Notes: generated by a model not told the origin, from the letters alone. Counted from the stretch's first letter, positions 1 to 9,125 are shown. The stretch is DNA of 64,000 nucleotides from JAXGPP01 sp040766885 (GCA_040766885.1 JAXGPP010000003.1:1-64000), one strand, 5' to 3'. Made by a program: numbers and translations.

Positions 1-248
1 GCGTACAGCCCGACATGCTCCCCGTGGCGTCGAGACTCGACTGAAGTAGTTGAGTGTTTGTGTGTCGGCAGGGGCAGACTCCAAGAGTCGTCTGGCCCCG
101 ACTCGATCCGGGCGACTTACTCGCAGTGGGCAAGTATAATCGTAGCCGTACCGTGCGGCGCGATTCCTTGGCGTGCGCCAGGGGCCGAATGGCTACGGGG
201 AAACAGCACTGCTTCCAAGGTCAACCCACAAAGAGGAGAAGAACGAAC
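1..248. other. leader region upstream of first gene
   Basis: No gene is supported here. A TATAAT hexamer at 135-140 could be a -10 box for the gene that starts at 249, but no convincing -35 hexamer lies 16-18 bases upstream. A frame open from base 1 to 399 has no recognisable protein character and is most likely a GC-rich shadow. Confidence 0.35.
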
Positions 249-866
249 ATGGCCCGTAGTTGCAATGTCACCCGAACCATTCGTGCCGCTGTCACGTTGT
301 GCCTTTTGGCCGGCTCACACCTGTCTCTGGCCGCCGACAAGGCTGAAGAAGGCTTCGTCAGCCTTTTCGATGGCAAGACCCTCGATGGCTGGCATCTAAT
401 GAACGGCGCCAAGTTTGTGGTAGAGGATGGCGTCATCAAGCACAATGAGGGGCGCGGTTGGCTCCGCAGCGACAAGGAATATGCCGATTTCATTGTTCGC
501 CTGGAATTCCGCTTCTTGGAACCTAAACAGGACGGCGGCGTCTTTCTGCGGTCCGTCGAGGAGGGCAAGGATTGGCCGAATCAGAAGTACGAGGTGCAGG
601 TTGAGAATACTCACCGCATGGCGATAATCTTCGGCGCTGAACATGATCTCAACGTGGAACTAGTGCAGAAGGTGCTCAAGCCGGACGGCGAGTGGAACGA
701 ATATGACATCAAGATCGTCGGATCAAGAATTGAAGTTCGCTTGAACGACGAGTTGGTGACCACCTCCGACTCCGCGACCACGCTGAAGCGGGGCTATCTC
801 GGCCTGCAAGGCGAAGACGGAGCCCACGAATACCGCAATATCCGAATCAAAGATCTCAGCAAGTAG
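249..866 (+). CDS. secreted DUF1080 (3-keto-disaccharide hydrolase-like) protein
   Basis: Predicted exported protein of about 205 residues made of one DUF1080 domain, a concanavalin-like beta-jellyroll abundant in planctomycetes and related to 3-keto-disaccharide hydrolases. The start chosen is the ATG at 249, because it follows an AGAGGAGAA ribosome site and opens a clean signal peptide ending near SLAADK. The longer frame from 54 has no such features. Family marks seen are FVSLFDGKTLDGWH near the mature N-terminus, GGVFLRS in the middle, WNEYDIKIVG, a strand binding LNDELV, and the final GYLGLQGEDG followed by EYRNIRIK. The protein probably acts outside the cytoplasm on oxidised disaccharides or glycosides. 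The substrate cannot be told from sequence. Confidence 0.88.
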   Translation: MARSCNVTRTIRAAVTLCLLAGSHLSLAADKAEEGFVSLFDGKTLDGWHLMNGAKFVVEDGVIKHNEGRGWLRSDKEYADFIVRLEFRFLEPKQDGGVFLRSVEEGKDWPNQKYEVQVENTHRMAIIFGAEHDLNVELVQKVLKPDGEWNEYDIKIVGSRIEVRLNDELVTTSDSATTLKRGYLGLQGEDGAHEYRNIRIKDLSK

Positions 867-871
867 CGTCG

Positions 872-1057
872 CTGCCACGCGACTGGCCGGAGTGGATGAA
901 CCGGCCGCCAACCGAGGCCGAAATGGAGGCCACTGGGCGGAGCGTGGCGCGGGGCCAACCCTATGGCGACGAGCCCTGGGTCCGGCAGACGGCCGGGCAG
1001 TTGGGCCTGGAATCGACGTTACGGCCCCGCGGCAGGCCCTGTAAAGCCGCGTCCTGA
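872..1057 (+). pseudogene. REP-associated tyrosine transposase remnant, C-terminal end only
   Basis: Directly after the DUF1080 stop the frame reads LPRDWPEWMNRPPTEAEM, then GQPYGDEPWVRQTAGQLGLE and STLRPRGRP before a stop at 1055. This is the conserved C-terminal tail of REP-associated tyrosine (Y1-type) transposases, whose usual form is ...WxExVNxPxTExEL...GxPxGxxxWxxxTAxxLGLxxTLRPRGRP. The catalytic HUH and Tyr region is absent, so only about 62 codons of a protein normally near 200-230 residues remain. There is no start codon or ribosome site of its own. It is a relic of an old insertion and deletion event. Confidence 0.8.
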
Positions 1058-1101
1058 CGACCTCCGCCAGGAGAAATGAGACCGCCCCCGTTCAATTGCC
1101 C

Positions 1102-1623
1102 TCACACCGTGAGAAACCGTTTCGGAATGGCGGACTCATCGGTCCAGGCCTCGGCACGGGCAGCGTCCTGCAACTCCGAAAAGTACTGGCATAGCGACTG
1201 GAGAAGCGCGGGATCAGCGGCAATAGCAGCAGTTGCCGCCTCGGCAGCAGCGGTCGCATCCTTGACTCGCCCCTGGCAGCACGCCGATTCCGCCGCGGCC
1301 GCGGCCTGAGCAGCGGCCGTGAAGACCGCACTGGCTGGTGGGCTCTGCTTCCTCACCGACTTGGACGCCTTCGAACAAGCAACGGATGCCGCATGCAACT
1401 GGATGACGACCTTGTCGGGTGCCCACTCCGGTGCTTCGCTGGCAACCTCCTCGGCAAGCCGGATGGCACGCTCGACCGCCTCCACTTGACGGGTCCCAGC
1501 ATTCGGCAGGTGAACGATCAGCAACGGCTGAACCAACCGCGCGCATCTCACGGCGAAGGCGACTCTCGCCCAGCGAGGCAATTCGAGGAGATCGTCACGC
1601 GTCGGGAGTTGTGTGCGGCGCAT
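1102..1623 (-). CDS. hypothetical protein, planctomycete type
   Basis: About 173 residues starting at MRRTQLPTRDDLLELPRW. A longer frame begins at 1707, but the residues before this methionine are Ala/Arg-rich and have no ribosome site. The N-terminal section, LPRWARVAFAVRCARLVQPL, resembles a short planctomycete family of unknown function. The C-terminal half is Ala-rich and helical, with the motif DPALLQSLCQYFSELQDA. There are no signal peptide or membrane segments, so it is probably cytoplasmic. No function can be assigned. Confidence 0.6.
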   Translation of the reverse strand: MRRTQLPTRDDLLELPRWARVAFAVRCARLVQPLLIVHLPNAGTRQVEAVERAIRLAEEVASEAPEWAPDKVVIQLHAASVACSKASKSVRKQSPPASAVFTAAAQAAAAAESACCQGRVKDATAAAEAATAAIAADPALLQSLCQYFSELQDAARAEAWTDESAIPKRFLTV

Positions 1624-1825
1624 CCCGTGACATGGCTTTGCGGCCGAACGACCACTCGCAGCGACCGCCGCCCGAAACGCTCGGTCGGCAGCAACAATCG
1701 CTGACAAATCATTCTACGCATAACCATGAACTGGCGTGCCGCTCCTGGCAACCTGGTCCATCTCGTCCTGAATCTCGCCCGCTCTGCAGGTGCCACAGCA
1801 ACTGAAATCCTGACGACAGACAGTG

Positions 1826-3454
1826 CTATTCCTTCGCGGCCTGGCGCGTGACAATGGGCACGTACCCGACCTCGAGGCGTTTCGGCGGAGTGACGAGCAC
1901 CGCCGGGTCGAGGTCGGCCAGTTTGCCGACGGTCGGGGGCGGCAGGTAGTCGCGGTCTTTGGTCCAGTTCTTGTGCAGCAACTCGACGCGCTTCTGGAGA
2001 GCCTCCCGCTCGGCGGCGGTCAGATCGGCGTTCATGAGCGCCGGTTGGTCGGCGAAGCGATACCAGTAATACGTCACGACGCTGCCGTCGCCCAACTTCG
2101 CCTCGAACGGCCCGGCCGCCGGACCCGGCTTCTTCCAGCAACTCTCTGCCTCGCCCGGGGTCACATACGGCTGCGGCCGGGCGGTGCGATTCTGCGGGAA
2201 CTCCACCTTCGCCAGCGCCGTCTCGGCCGGCACGTCCTTCGCGCTTACCACGACCCACCGCGCTGTTCCCTTCCCATTCTTCTCCAAGCGGTAGTACGCA
2301 GGCAGCGTGACGACCGCCCCGTCGTGGGACACCGCCTCCTTCGCCCACTTGTAGCCATAGGTGAAGTCGTCGAGGGCGGTGGGGGTGGCGAACGAACTCC
2401 AAGCCATCGGCACCTTCTTCTCTCGCGGTGTGCTCGGCGGGTAGATCTGCCACGTCGCCCCGCCGCCGCCCTGAAACCTGTGAACGGCGGAAGCCTTCGG
2501 GTCGATGACACCACTGACTGGCTGGCCGCCGTCGAACCACGCCTTCACACCGTCCCAGAGTGCGGCTTTGCTGTACGCGGTGATGCGGTGAATGAGCGGG
2601 GCACCACCGTCGACCTTGGCGGGGAATTGCGTGGGGGCGATGCGGGCGTAGGTGGCGCCCATGGAATCGGTGGCAGTGTGCGCGGGGACGTGCTGTGTCT
2701 CCATCTGCACGGCCTTGTTCGGCTCGGATGGACGGGTGTCAAGAAACTTCCCGGCGAGGTCGGGCCGATCGAGGGTGGGCTTGCTCCAGAAGTACGGCAG
2801 GAAGAACGTGACCGGCCCCTTGAAGTTGCCGGTGTTCAGGAACAGCGTCCAGCAGTGGTCACCGGTCGGCACGTCCTTGCCGGCGGTGGTCTTCTTGGCT
2901 GACGTCAGCGGCAGCGGCAGGTAGCCGTAGCCGAACAGTTCGCCGTTGGCGCCCTGCTTCAGGTTCAGGCCGTCCGGCGGCCAGAGCACCCACGGGCTGA
3001 GCTGGGCGATGGCGTAGTGTCCCGCCGGGTTCTCCCAGTCACGGCCCTTTCCGGCACCGGGACCGTTGGCCCACTCGACGAAGTTGAGAGCCACCCCGCC
3101 CATGATGAACTTCGGCGTCTCGGTGGCGAAGCGGGTGTCGCGCCACCAGCCGAGGCCGCCTTCTATGTCCGAGTACGCCTTCTCCGGCTTCGACCCGTCG
3201 TGCTGGGCGAACATCCACGTGCCGAAGAGCCCGCTCTGGAACTCTTGGCCGGGGTAATTCTTCAGCAGGGGCCATGCGGCCACGTACATGGAGAATCCGC
3301 CGTTGTACTGCTTGTCGACGCGCTCATGCGGCACGAGCAGGTATCCGGCCATCTCGGCCTTTTGTGGCGGGGTGTCTTGTGCGTCGAGCGGGGCCGCACA
3401 ACAGAGACTCAGCGCGGCGTGACACAGCGCGACGGGACCGAATCGGTTCAGCAT
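1826..3454 (-). CDS. large secreted protein of unknown function
   Basis: About 542 residues. The start at 3454 (MLNRFGPVALCHAALSLCC) is chosen because it gives a classic signal peptide ending near LDAQ; the upstream in-frame methionine at 3523 adds a charged, non-signal extension. The mature protein is rich in Trp, Tyr and Gly (GGLGWWRDTRF, YFWSKPTLDRPDLAGKFLDT, GGGGATWQIYPPSTP), as in beta-rich exported planctomycete proteins. The C-terminal part contains VVTYYWYRFADQPALMNADL, where AEREALQKRVELLHKNW follows as a helix. No catalytic motif is recognised. The gene stands alone and is likely monocistronic. Confidence 0.75.
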   Translation of the reverse strand: MLNRFGPVALCHAALSLCCAAPLDAQDTPPQKAEMAGYLLVPHERVDKQYNGGFSMYVAAWPLLKNYPGQEFQSGLFGTWMFAQHDGSKPEKAYSDIEGGLGWWRDTRFATETPKFIMGGVALNFVEWANGPGAGKGRDWENPAGHYAIAQLSPWVLWPPDGLNLKQGANGELFGYGYLPLPLTSAKKTTAGKDVPTGDHCWTLFLNTGNFKGPVTFFLPYFWSKPTLDRPDLAGKFLDTRPSEPNKAVQMETQHVPAHTATDSMGATYARIAPTQFPAKVDGGAPLIHRITAYSKAALWDGVKAWFDGGQPVSGVIDPKASAVHRFQGGGGATWQIYPPSTPREKKVPMAWSSFATPTALDDFTYGYKWAKEAVSHDGAVVTLPAYYRLEKNGKGTARWVVVSAKDVPAETALAKVEFPQNRTARPQPYVTPGEAESCWKKPGPAAGPFEAKLGDGSVVTYYWYRFADQPALMNADLTAAEREALQKRVELLHKNWTKDRDYLPPPTVGKLADLDPAVLVTPPKRLEVGYVPIVTRQAAKE

Positions 3455-3934
3455 CTCACGCCCTCCAAATGATGAACAGCGGGCGATCACCCGGCCGGTT
3501 TCTTCCCCGCGGAGCTTCGCCACCGCCTGGCCTATCGCCTCGCCGATCCGTTAGTATGTCTCCGCGTTCCTGCCTGGCGAACCCAAACGACAGGACAGAC
3601 CAGAAAACAGCCAGTCCGATCGCCGAAAGCGATGCCATGAGAATCTCCGCCGCCGAACGTCAGCCTTCACCGGCGGCTGAACCGCGGAGCGGGCAGCCGT
3701 ATGGTGCGAAGCCTGGTTGGGTGCCTTCATCGCTTGATGGTCTGTCTCCGGGTTCGGCTCATGTTCTCGGCGTGTCCTTCGATTCCGCAGCTCCGGATCT
3801 GCTGGATACATGCCGCACGATCGGATCGAAAGACGAGGGAAAACACCTTTGCAATCACATTATTGAAAAAGACGCACGGGCGGGAAAGCCGCCGGCGGAG
3901 CGGCGGCCTACTTTGGCTTGCCGGCAGGGGCGGG
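3455..3934. other. 480-bp intergenic region
   Basis: No supported gene. A 60-codon minus-strand frame at 3456-3638 starts MASLSAIGLAVFWSVLSFGF, which looks like a signal or membrane segment, but the rest is Arg/Gly-rich and unlike any family, so it is not called. A hairpin that may end the gene at 3935 is listed separately. Confidence 0.4.
3888..3907 (-). terminator. possible terminator of the downstream-reading S1/P1-like gene
   Basis: Read on the minus strand, GCCGCCG and CGGCGGC form a 7-bp stem around a 6-nt loop, followed by TTTCCC and, further on, a TCTTTTTC tract. It begins 28 bases beyond the stop at 3935. Confidence 0.45.
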
Positions 3935-5344
3935 TCAGTCTGTGGGGACGACCCATACTCGTTCGATGGCGTCGCTCAGCGTGGCGCAGTCGCGGGGTAC
4001 TTCGATGTAGACGACCAGGGTCGTCCGCCGATCGTCTGCCGTCAGGTGCAGTTCGGCGGGGCTTGCCTGACCGGGCGCCAGGGCGGCGCTCGTCGGCTCG
4101 ATCGTTTCACCCTTCTTGGGCGTACCCTGGAGCTCGAACCGCACTTTCGATCGCGAATCCTTCAGCACCGCACCGCAACGGTGGGACTGATTCGGCCGGG
4201 TGCGAATCGCGCTTGCGGTCCAGAGGCGGCCGGCTTCCGTGTCAGCGACCTTCCAGTGGTCGGGCACGTCTTCCTGGAGTGATCGCACGCGGCCGTCGGG
4301 GTTGTCGACGAGATTTCCCGCCGGCTCGGTTGGCGCCAGGGAGAAGTCGAGCCGCGCGGGACGGCCCTTGGCGAGGGCGACAGGCTCCGAGATCACCTGT
4401 TGCGAGCCGACGCGGTAGGCCAGCACCCGGTAGTCGCCGGCGGGCAGGTGGTGGAATTCGTACGTGCCCTGCCAGGCCGCCTCGGCCGACGGTGCGGCAA
4501 CGGTGGTGGCCAGGGTGCAGTAGTCGGTACCGATGAGTACGATCCGCGCTCCGTGGTCGTTGTTGCCGGGCAGTTCGGCGGCGGTGACGGTTCCGGATAA
4601 CGACGCCCCCTCCTCTTGCGGCGCCGTGCCGAGAGTGAACACCGTGTGGAGCACGTCGGCCGTCAGGCGGGCGCTCTCCAGCGCCGATTCCAGGATGATC
4701 GGCTCGACCTGTGCCCGATCAGGAGACTTGGCCGACACGAGGGGCAGAGCCCGGTCAGCGCGCTCGGTGGAGAACTTCACGACTTCGGCGATCCTCGCCA
4801 GCATGCCCTCGAGAGCCTCCTGGTCGGTCCGGCCGAGCAGGCGGGGCTGGTAGCCACGGATGCTGATCTGGCCGGCGTCGACCCAGTTTTCCAGTTCGGT
4901 GTGGTGGGGGCACTTCTCTTTGGCATGCGGCGGCGCACCGACGTCCTCGACGAAGTGGACCAGCGGGCCGAGTTGCCGGCAGGCATTCACGGGGTTCTCC
5001 GTCCGCAGGGCCTGCAGGGCCCGGTGGAAGTAGGGTTCGAAGGTCACCTGGACGCCGGGCATGACGTGCCCCGCGTGGTACGGCATGGCGCGAATCAAGA
5101 GATAGTCGTCGGCGTAGAACGCGCCGAGATCCCGCCCGCGCAGATCCGGCAGCAGACAGTAATGGACCAGCGCATCGACGTTGTCCTTGCCCAGCAGGTG
5201 GTTCCATCGCTCCAGGTCCGGCAGGACTTCCAGAGCCGCCTCGGTGATCCTTCCGTGCGGCCCCCAGGCCATCGCCGGCTCGATCGACAGAATCGAAGCC
5301 GCAACTGCAATCGACAGCAGACAGACGCGCGATAGCTTCTTCAT
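3935..5344 (-). CDS. secreted phospholipase C / S1-P1 nuclease-like zinc protein with C-terminal Ig-like domain
   Basis: 469 residues starting at MKKLSRVCLLSIAVAAS, preceded by AAAGGAATCCCC, with a signal peptide ending at AMAWGPHGRI. The mature N-terminal Trp of AW-GPHG, followed by scattered His and Asp residues (LVHYCLLPDL, MPYHAGHVMPG, LVHFVEDVGAPPHAKEKCPHH), matches the trinuclear-zinc fold of phospholipase C and S1/P1 nucleases, where the mature Trp and these His/Asp residues bind metal. Residues around 260-360 (LSGTVTAAELPG, YEFHHLPAGDYRVLAYR) form a carboxypeptidase-regulatory-like beta-sandwich. The likely role is exported hydrolysis of phosphoester or nucleic acid. The exact substrate is not decidable. 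Confidence 0.72.
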   Translation of the reverse strand: MKKLSRVCLLSIAVAASILSIEPAMAWGPHGRITEAALEVLPDLERWNHLLGKDNVDALVHYCLLPDLRGRDLGAFYADDYLLIRAMPYHAGHVMPGVQVTFEPYFHRALQALRTENPVNACRQLGPLVHFVEDVGAPPHAKEKCPHHTELENWVDAGQISIRGYQPRLLGRTDQEALEGMLARIAEVVKFSTERADRALPLVSAKSPDRAQVEPIILESALESARLTADVLHTVFTLGTAPQEEGASLSGTVTAAELPGNNDHGARIVLIGTDYCTLATTVAAPSAEAAWQGTYEFHHLPAGDYRVLAYRVGSQQVISEPVALAKGRPARLDFSLAPTEPAGNLVDNPDGRVRSLQEDVPDHWKVADTEAGRLWTASAIRTRPNQSHRCGAVLKDSRSKVRFELQGTPKKGETIEPTSAALAPGQASPAELHLTADDRRTTLVVYIEVPRDCATLSDAIERVWVVPTD

Positions 5345-5586
5345 TGGGGATTCCTTTCGAACACAAGCGGCATGGGGGGCGATGTCGGGGGCCTCACGGC
5401 CGCGAAGCGGCATGGCGGGACTGCGATCGAGCAGTTCTGAGTGTTGTTGCCGGGCGCGCGGATGTCAACCGTCGGGGCGGCGTTTGATTGATCTTGACTT
5501 GGTGCGAATTACGGGTATTCTTCCGGCCGCAATAGGGGCAATAGGGCGCGGCCGCCCTGCCGTCGCTGGGACAGGGAGCGTAGGGC

Positions 5587-6558
5587 ATGAGATGGAACTT
5601 GTGGCTGGCAGCAATTCTCGCGGCGGGCCTGGCGGTTTCCGGCCGCGCGCAAGGCTTGAGTCCGTTCCCGGCGGCCGGACTTGCACCTCCACCCGTGGTG
5701 GATGAGGTGCCGTCAAGCGGGCTGGCTTATCCGAGCGGGATCGAGCCGCCGACGATCGACTTCGGTGTCACGGCCGGCGCACGCCAGCCGATGGACGATG
5801 CTGCTGGGACGATCATGCGACCCGGGCCGGTCATCATCGAACCACGCTGGTCGGCGGACATCGGTTTGCTTGTGCTGAACCGCGCCGACACGGGCGACAT
5901 GGAGCTTTCGCCGGTGGTCAGCGCCGACGAGTTGAACCATGGCGCGGCGGCGGCAGTCCTGCTCGATATCGAGTATCACCTGACCGACCGATGGCGGATT
6001 GAAGCGAGGTCGTTCGGGCCGATGCGAATGACGTCGGAGAAGGATCGATACTACCGATTCCGCAGCCGGTCGGATCTGACGAGTTCGGAGTTCAACTTCC
6101 GCCGGCAGGTGGGGCCGATCTTCAGTTGGCTGGTTGGGCTCCGCGCGATCGAACTGGACGATGCCTTCGCGCGGATCGACACGGGTGAGCACAGTGTCTT
6201 CGAGATGCACACCGACAATCGGCTGTTTGGATTGCAGATTGGCGCCGATCTGACCCTGTGGGCCGACGCGCGACCGTTTCGAATCGACACCATGGCGCGG
6301 GCGGGAGTGTACCACAACTCGATCGACCGCTACCATGCGTGGTACTTCGACTCGCACGAGGAGTCGGCGGCAAGCTTTGCCGGGGAGCTTGGAATCGTCG
6401 GCGTCTGGGAGGTCCGCGACTGGCTCGAGGTGCGAGGGGGCTACCAGATGCTGCTGCTCACCGGAATGGCTCTGGCGACCGAGCAACTGGACGGCCTGGA
6501 CAGCGACGACTCGGTTCTCTACCACGGGCCGATGTTCGCGGTTCGTCTCTTGTGGTGA
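5587..6558 (+). CDS. outer-membrane beta-barrel protein, BBP7-like
   Basis: 323 residues. The N-terminus MRWNLWLAAILAAGLAVSG is a signal peptide, followed by a Pro-rich stretch (LAPPPVVDEV). The body alternates short amphipathic strands with charged loops (IGLLVLNRAD, AAVLLDIEYHLTDRWRIEAR, EVRDWLEVRGGYQMLLLTGM) and ends LYHGPMFAVRLLW, an aromatic C-terminal residue typical of barrels inserted by the BAM machinery. This layout fits the planctomycete BBP7-like outer-membrane family. It is divergent from the gene at 3935 and probably has its own promoter. What passes through or binds the barrel is unknown. Confidence 0.65.
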   Translation: MRWNLWLAAILAAGLAVSGRAQGLSPFPAAGLAPPPVVDEVPSSGLAYPSGIEPPTIDFGVTAGARQPMDDAAGTIMRPGPVIIEPRWSADIGLLVLNRADTGDMELSPVVSADELNHGAAAAVLLDIEYHLTDRWRIEARSFGPMRMTSEKDRYYRFRSRSDLTSSEFNFRRQVGPIFSWLVGLRAIELDDAFARIDTGEHSVFEMHTDNRLFGLQIGADLTLWADARPFRIDTMARAGVYHNSIDRYHAWYFDSHEESAASFAGELGIVGVWEVRDWLEVRGGYQMLLLTGMALATEQLDGLDSDDSVLYHGPMFAVRLLW

Positions 6559-6572
6559 ACCGCCGGCCGGCC

Positions 6573-6590
6573 GTTTCGCGGCCGCGAAAC
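6573..6590 (+). terminator. possible terminator palindrome
   Basis: A perfect 18-base palindrome, GTTTCGCGG facing CCGCGAAAC, lies 15 bases after the barrel gene stop. There is no U-tract, so it may equally be a binding site. Confidence 0.3.
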
Positions 6591-6696
6591 ACGGTGCGCC
6601 AGGCTGCGTTCAGCGGCGCTTGCACCGCGCCTCTGGCGCGGCTAACCTGGAACGAGATGTCGGAACCGGGTTGCACTTCCACAGGAGTACGTTTCC

Positions 6697-7368
6697 ATGC
6701 GCATGATTCCCACTTTGCTCGCGATCGGCCTGTTGTTCGCCGCCAATGCGGCTTCGGCCGCCGACAATACGCCGCCGGAAGGATTCACGGCGCTGTTCAA
6801 CGGGAAAGACCTCACCGGCTGGAAGGGGCTCGTGGCCAACCCCAAGGCGCGGGCGGAAATGTCGCCGGAGCAGTTGATCGCCGCCCAGGAGAAGGCCGAC
6901 GCCCAGGCCCGCGAGCACTGGAAGGTGGTCGACGGCGTGATCGTGTTCGACGGCAAGGGACAGAACCTCTGCACAGCGAAAGACTATGCCGACTTCGAAC
7001 TGATGGTCGACTGGAAGATCGAGCCCAAGGGGGATAGCGGCATCTATCTCCGCGGCACGCCGCAGGTGCAGATCTGGGACACGGCTGAAAACCCTGAGGG
7101 CTCGGGCGGCCTGTACAACAATCAGAAGAATCCCTCCAAGCCCTCGAAGTGCGCCGATAAGCCGGTGGGCGAGTGGAATTCGTTCCGCATCAAGATGGTG
7201 GGCGACAAGGTCACCGTCTGGCTCAACGGCGAACTGGTGGTCGACAACGTGGTGATGGAAAATTACTGGGAGCGCGACAAGCCGATCTATCCGACCGGCT
7301 CGATCGAGTTGCAGAACCACGGCAACACGCTGTACTTCAAGAACATTTACGTCCGCGAACTGCCGTAG
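6697..7368 (+). CDS. secreted DUF1080 (3-keto-disaccharide hydrolase-like) protein
   Basis: 223 residues, beginning MRMIPTLLAIGLLFAANAAS with cleavage expected near SAADN, preceded by CAGGAG. One DUF1080 jellyroll follows, with GFTALFNGKDLTGWKG, WKVVDGVIVFDGKGQNLCT, FELMVDWKIEPKGDSGIYLRG, WNSFRIKMVGDKVTVWLNGE and IELQNHGNTLYFKNIYVREL. This is the canonical length and motif set, and it matches the family better than the copy at 249. It is probably a periplasmic or secreted glycoside or keto-sugar hydrolase. A strong hairpin follows, so it appears to be a single-gene unit. Confidence 0.9.
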   Translation: MRMIPTLLAIGLLFAANAASAADNTPPEGFTALFNGKDLTGWKGLVANPKARAEMSPEQLIAAQEKADAQAREHWKVVDGVIVFDGKGQNLCTAKDYADFELMVDWKIEPKGDSGIYLRGTPQVQIWDTAENPEGSGGLYNNQKNPSKPSKCADKPVGEWNSFRIKMVGDKVTVWLNGELVVDNVVMENYWERDKPIYPTGSIELQNHGNTLYFKNIYVRELP

Positions 7369-7400
7369 ACACGCGAGAAGTCGACCTGTCACGTGGCAAG

Positions 7401-7434
7401 CATGCCCGTGCGGCGCCGGCGTCGCACGGGCATG
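7401..7434 (+). terminator. transcription terminator hairpin
   Basis: CATGCCCGTGCG pairs perfectly with CGCACGGGCATG (12-bp stem, 10-nt loop), 33 bases after the DUF1080 stop. The trailing sequence TCGTTG has only a weak U-tract. Confidence 0.6.
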
Positions 7435-7486
7435 TCGTTGGGGCGACTCATGCGGCGCGGCCGTCGGCGAAGCACGGAGTAGCGAC

Positions 7487-8359
7487 ATGCGTCGAACGTC
7501 GATCCGGATCGCCTTCTGGTTGATGGTCTTGCTGGGGCTTTCGGGGGCTACCGCGCAGGACTCGCCGCTGGGCGAATCGTGGGACTATGCCCCGGCGATG
7601 CGGGAAGTGGCGGCCCGTTTCCGCGGCCGTCCGGGGGTCGTGCTCCATATCGGCGACTCGATCACCTACGCAAACCCCTACAGCCAGTGGGCTCGCGTGG
7701 GGAAGGCGAAGACCCCGGAGGACCGGGTCATTCTCCACTGGATGCACCTGGGGGCTGAGAACGACACGGACGGCTGGTGGCTGTGCCGCTACGACCATCC
7801 GGCCGGCGGCCGGTCTTACACGGCGGCGGGCGGCTTGCGCGTCGACGAAGCGCTGGCCGGAGGGAAGCAGGGATTGCCGCCCCTGGCCGATCTGCTGCGG
7901 CAGTACCAGCCACAGATGGTCGTCTTCATGCTCGGCACCAATGACGCCTCGGCCCAACGCCCTGTCGAGCAGTACGAGGCCGACATCTGCCGGGCGGTGC
8001 AACTGATGCTCGTCGGGGGAACGATCCCCATCCTGTCGACCATCCCGCCGCATCCGCACCGCGGGCGACTGGCGTCGCAGTACAACGAATCGCTGCGGCG
8101 AATCGCGCAGGAGAAGCAGATTCCGCTCATCGATTACGAGCGTGAGATCCTCCTGCGGCGTCCGAACGACTGGAACGGGACGCTGCTGGTGCGCGACGAC
8201 GTGCATCCCACGGCGGCCAGCGGCGCCGTCGATGCCGCCAGCGCCCCCACATCGACCAACCTCAGTTCCAGCGGCTACCTGCTCCGCGGGTGGCTTTCGG
8301 TCCGCAAGATTGCCGAGGTGAAACGCCGCGTGATCGACCGGCCGCCGGCGCGCCGGTGA
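7487..8359 (+). CDS. secreted SGNH/GDSL-family hydrolase
   Basis: 290 residues with a signal peptide (MRRTSIRIAFWLMVLLGLSG, cleavage near ATAQDS). The SGNH blocks are all present: block I HIGDSIT with nucleophile Ser58, a Gly in the middle region, block III MLGTNDAS at about 148-155 with Asn152, and block V RDDVHPT with Asp237 and His240 completing the triad. Such enzymes deacetylate or de-esterify carbohydrates or lipids. An exported copy among DUF1080 genes suggests carbohydrate-ester hydrolysis, which is inference. Confidence 0.85.
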   Translation: MRRTSIRIAFWLMVLLGLSGATAQDSPLGESWDYAPAMREVAARFRGRPGVVLHIGDSITYANPYSQWARVGKAKTPEDRVILHWMHLGAENDTDGWWLCRYDHPAGGRSYTAAGGLRVDEALAGGKQGLPPLADLLRQYQPQMVVFMLGTNDASAQRPVEQYEADICRAVQLMLVGGTIPILSTIPPHPHRGRLASQYNESLRRIAQEKQIPLIDYEREILLRRPNDWNGTLLVRDDVHPTAASGAVDAASAPTSTNLSSSGYLLRGWLSVRKIAEVKRRVIDRPPARR

Positions 8360-8468
8360 TGGGGATTATCGGCGGCGGTCGACACGGTACACCCGGCTGC
8401 GCCGTGGACTGCCTCGTTTCTCGTCAATCCAATGATCGATGGCAGAGCATTCATCATCTGTCGAGCCG

Positions 8469-9125
8469 TCAGGAGGCCCCTGGTTCGGCAAATAGCTGAC
8501 TGAGCGGCAATCGGAAGCCCGGAATGATCTCGCCGCCATCCAGTTCGCCATCCTCGGCGATCACGTCGTGTCGGTCGCGGGCGCGATAGACGTGCGCCTC
8601 GCGGCGCGGCGCGTGGTAGATGTACCACACCTGGCGAACGCCCGCCGCGAAGTAATCCGCCAGCTTCTGCTCCATTTCTTCCCGCGTATTGCCGCGGCTG
8701 ATGATTTCGATTGCCAGATCGGGCGCCAAGCGGGCCACGGCGTCGCGAGGGATCTGCCGACCGGGAAGCCGATCAATGCCAACGAACGAGACATCGGGGA
8801 TCCGGATCAGGCCGGGCGAGAGGCGGTACATGCCGTCGGCTCCGAGAACCATGCCGAAGCCGCCGTTTCGGACGTAGCCACCCAGCAAAACGATGAGTGT
8901 CACTGCCAGGTGAGATTCGTAGGCGCCCACAGTCTTCTCCACCAAGGTGCCGTCGACCAGTTCGTACAGCCGTTTCTCCCGATCGTGGATTTCCACGACA
9001 TCGGCCTCGGTGGCTGTGCCGGGGGGCGGTTCGAAGCGGATCCGTCGCAAGGGGATCGGTCCGAATCGGTTGGCAAGATCGGCGGCGGTCCACTCGACCG
9101 GCGGCGATGGGGTGGTGAGCGACAT
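8469..9125 (-). CDS. Uma2-family (DUF820) restriction-endonuclease-fold protein
   Basis: 218 residues from MSLTTPSPPVEW. An in-frame methionine ten codons earlier at 9155 is possible but less well placed. The PD-(D/E)XK-like core is visible: VDGTLVEKTVG near 58-67, IPDVSFVG with Asp111, PDLAIEIIS with Asp136 and Glu140, and Lys154 in MEQKLADYF, then VWYIY and VYRARD. Uma2 proteins are common in planctomycetes and cyanobacteria. They are putative nucleases with no proven role in most cases. The gene is alone and not linked to a toxin-antitoxin partner. Confidence 0.88.
   Translation of the reverse strand: MSLTTPSPPVEWTAADLANRFGPIPLRRIRFEPPPGTATEADVVEIHDREKRLYELVDGTLVEKTVGAYESHLAVTLIVLLGGYVRNGGFGMVLGADGMYRLSPGLIRIPDVSFVGIDRLPGRQIPRDAVARLAPDLAIEIISRGNTREEMEQKLADYFAAGVRQVWYIYHAPRREAHVYRARDRHDVIAEDGELDGGEIIPGFRLPLSQLFAEPGAS

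Noticed and set aside
54..248. extended N-terminus of the first DUF1080 protein
   Set aside because: The frame is open but has no ribosome site; the ATG at 249 has both AGAGGAGAA and a proper signal peptide.
3456..3638. 60-codon frame with a leader-like start
   Set aside because: The part after the hydrophobic start is Arg/Gly-rich, there is no ribosome site, and it abuts the next gene.
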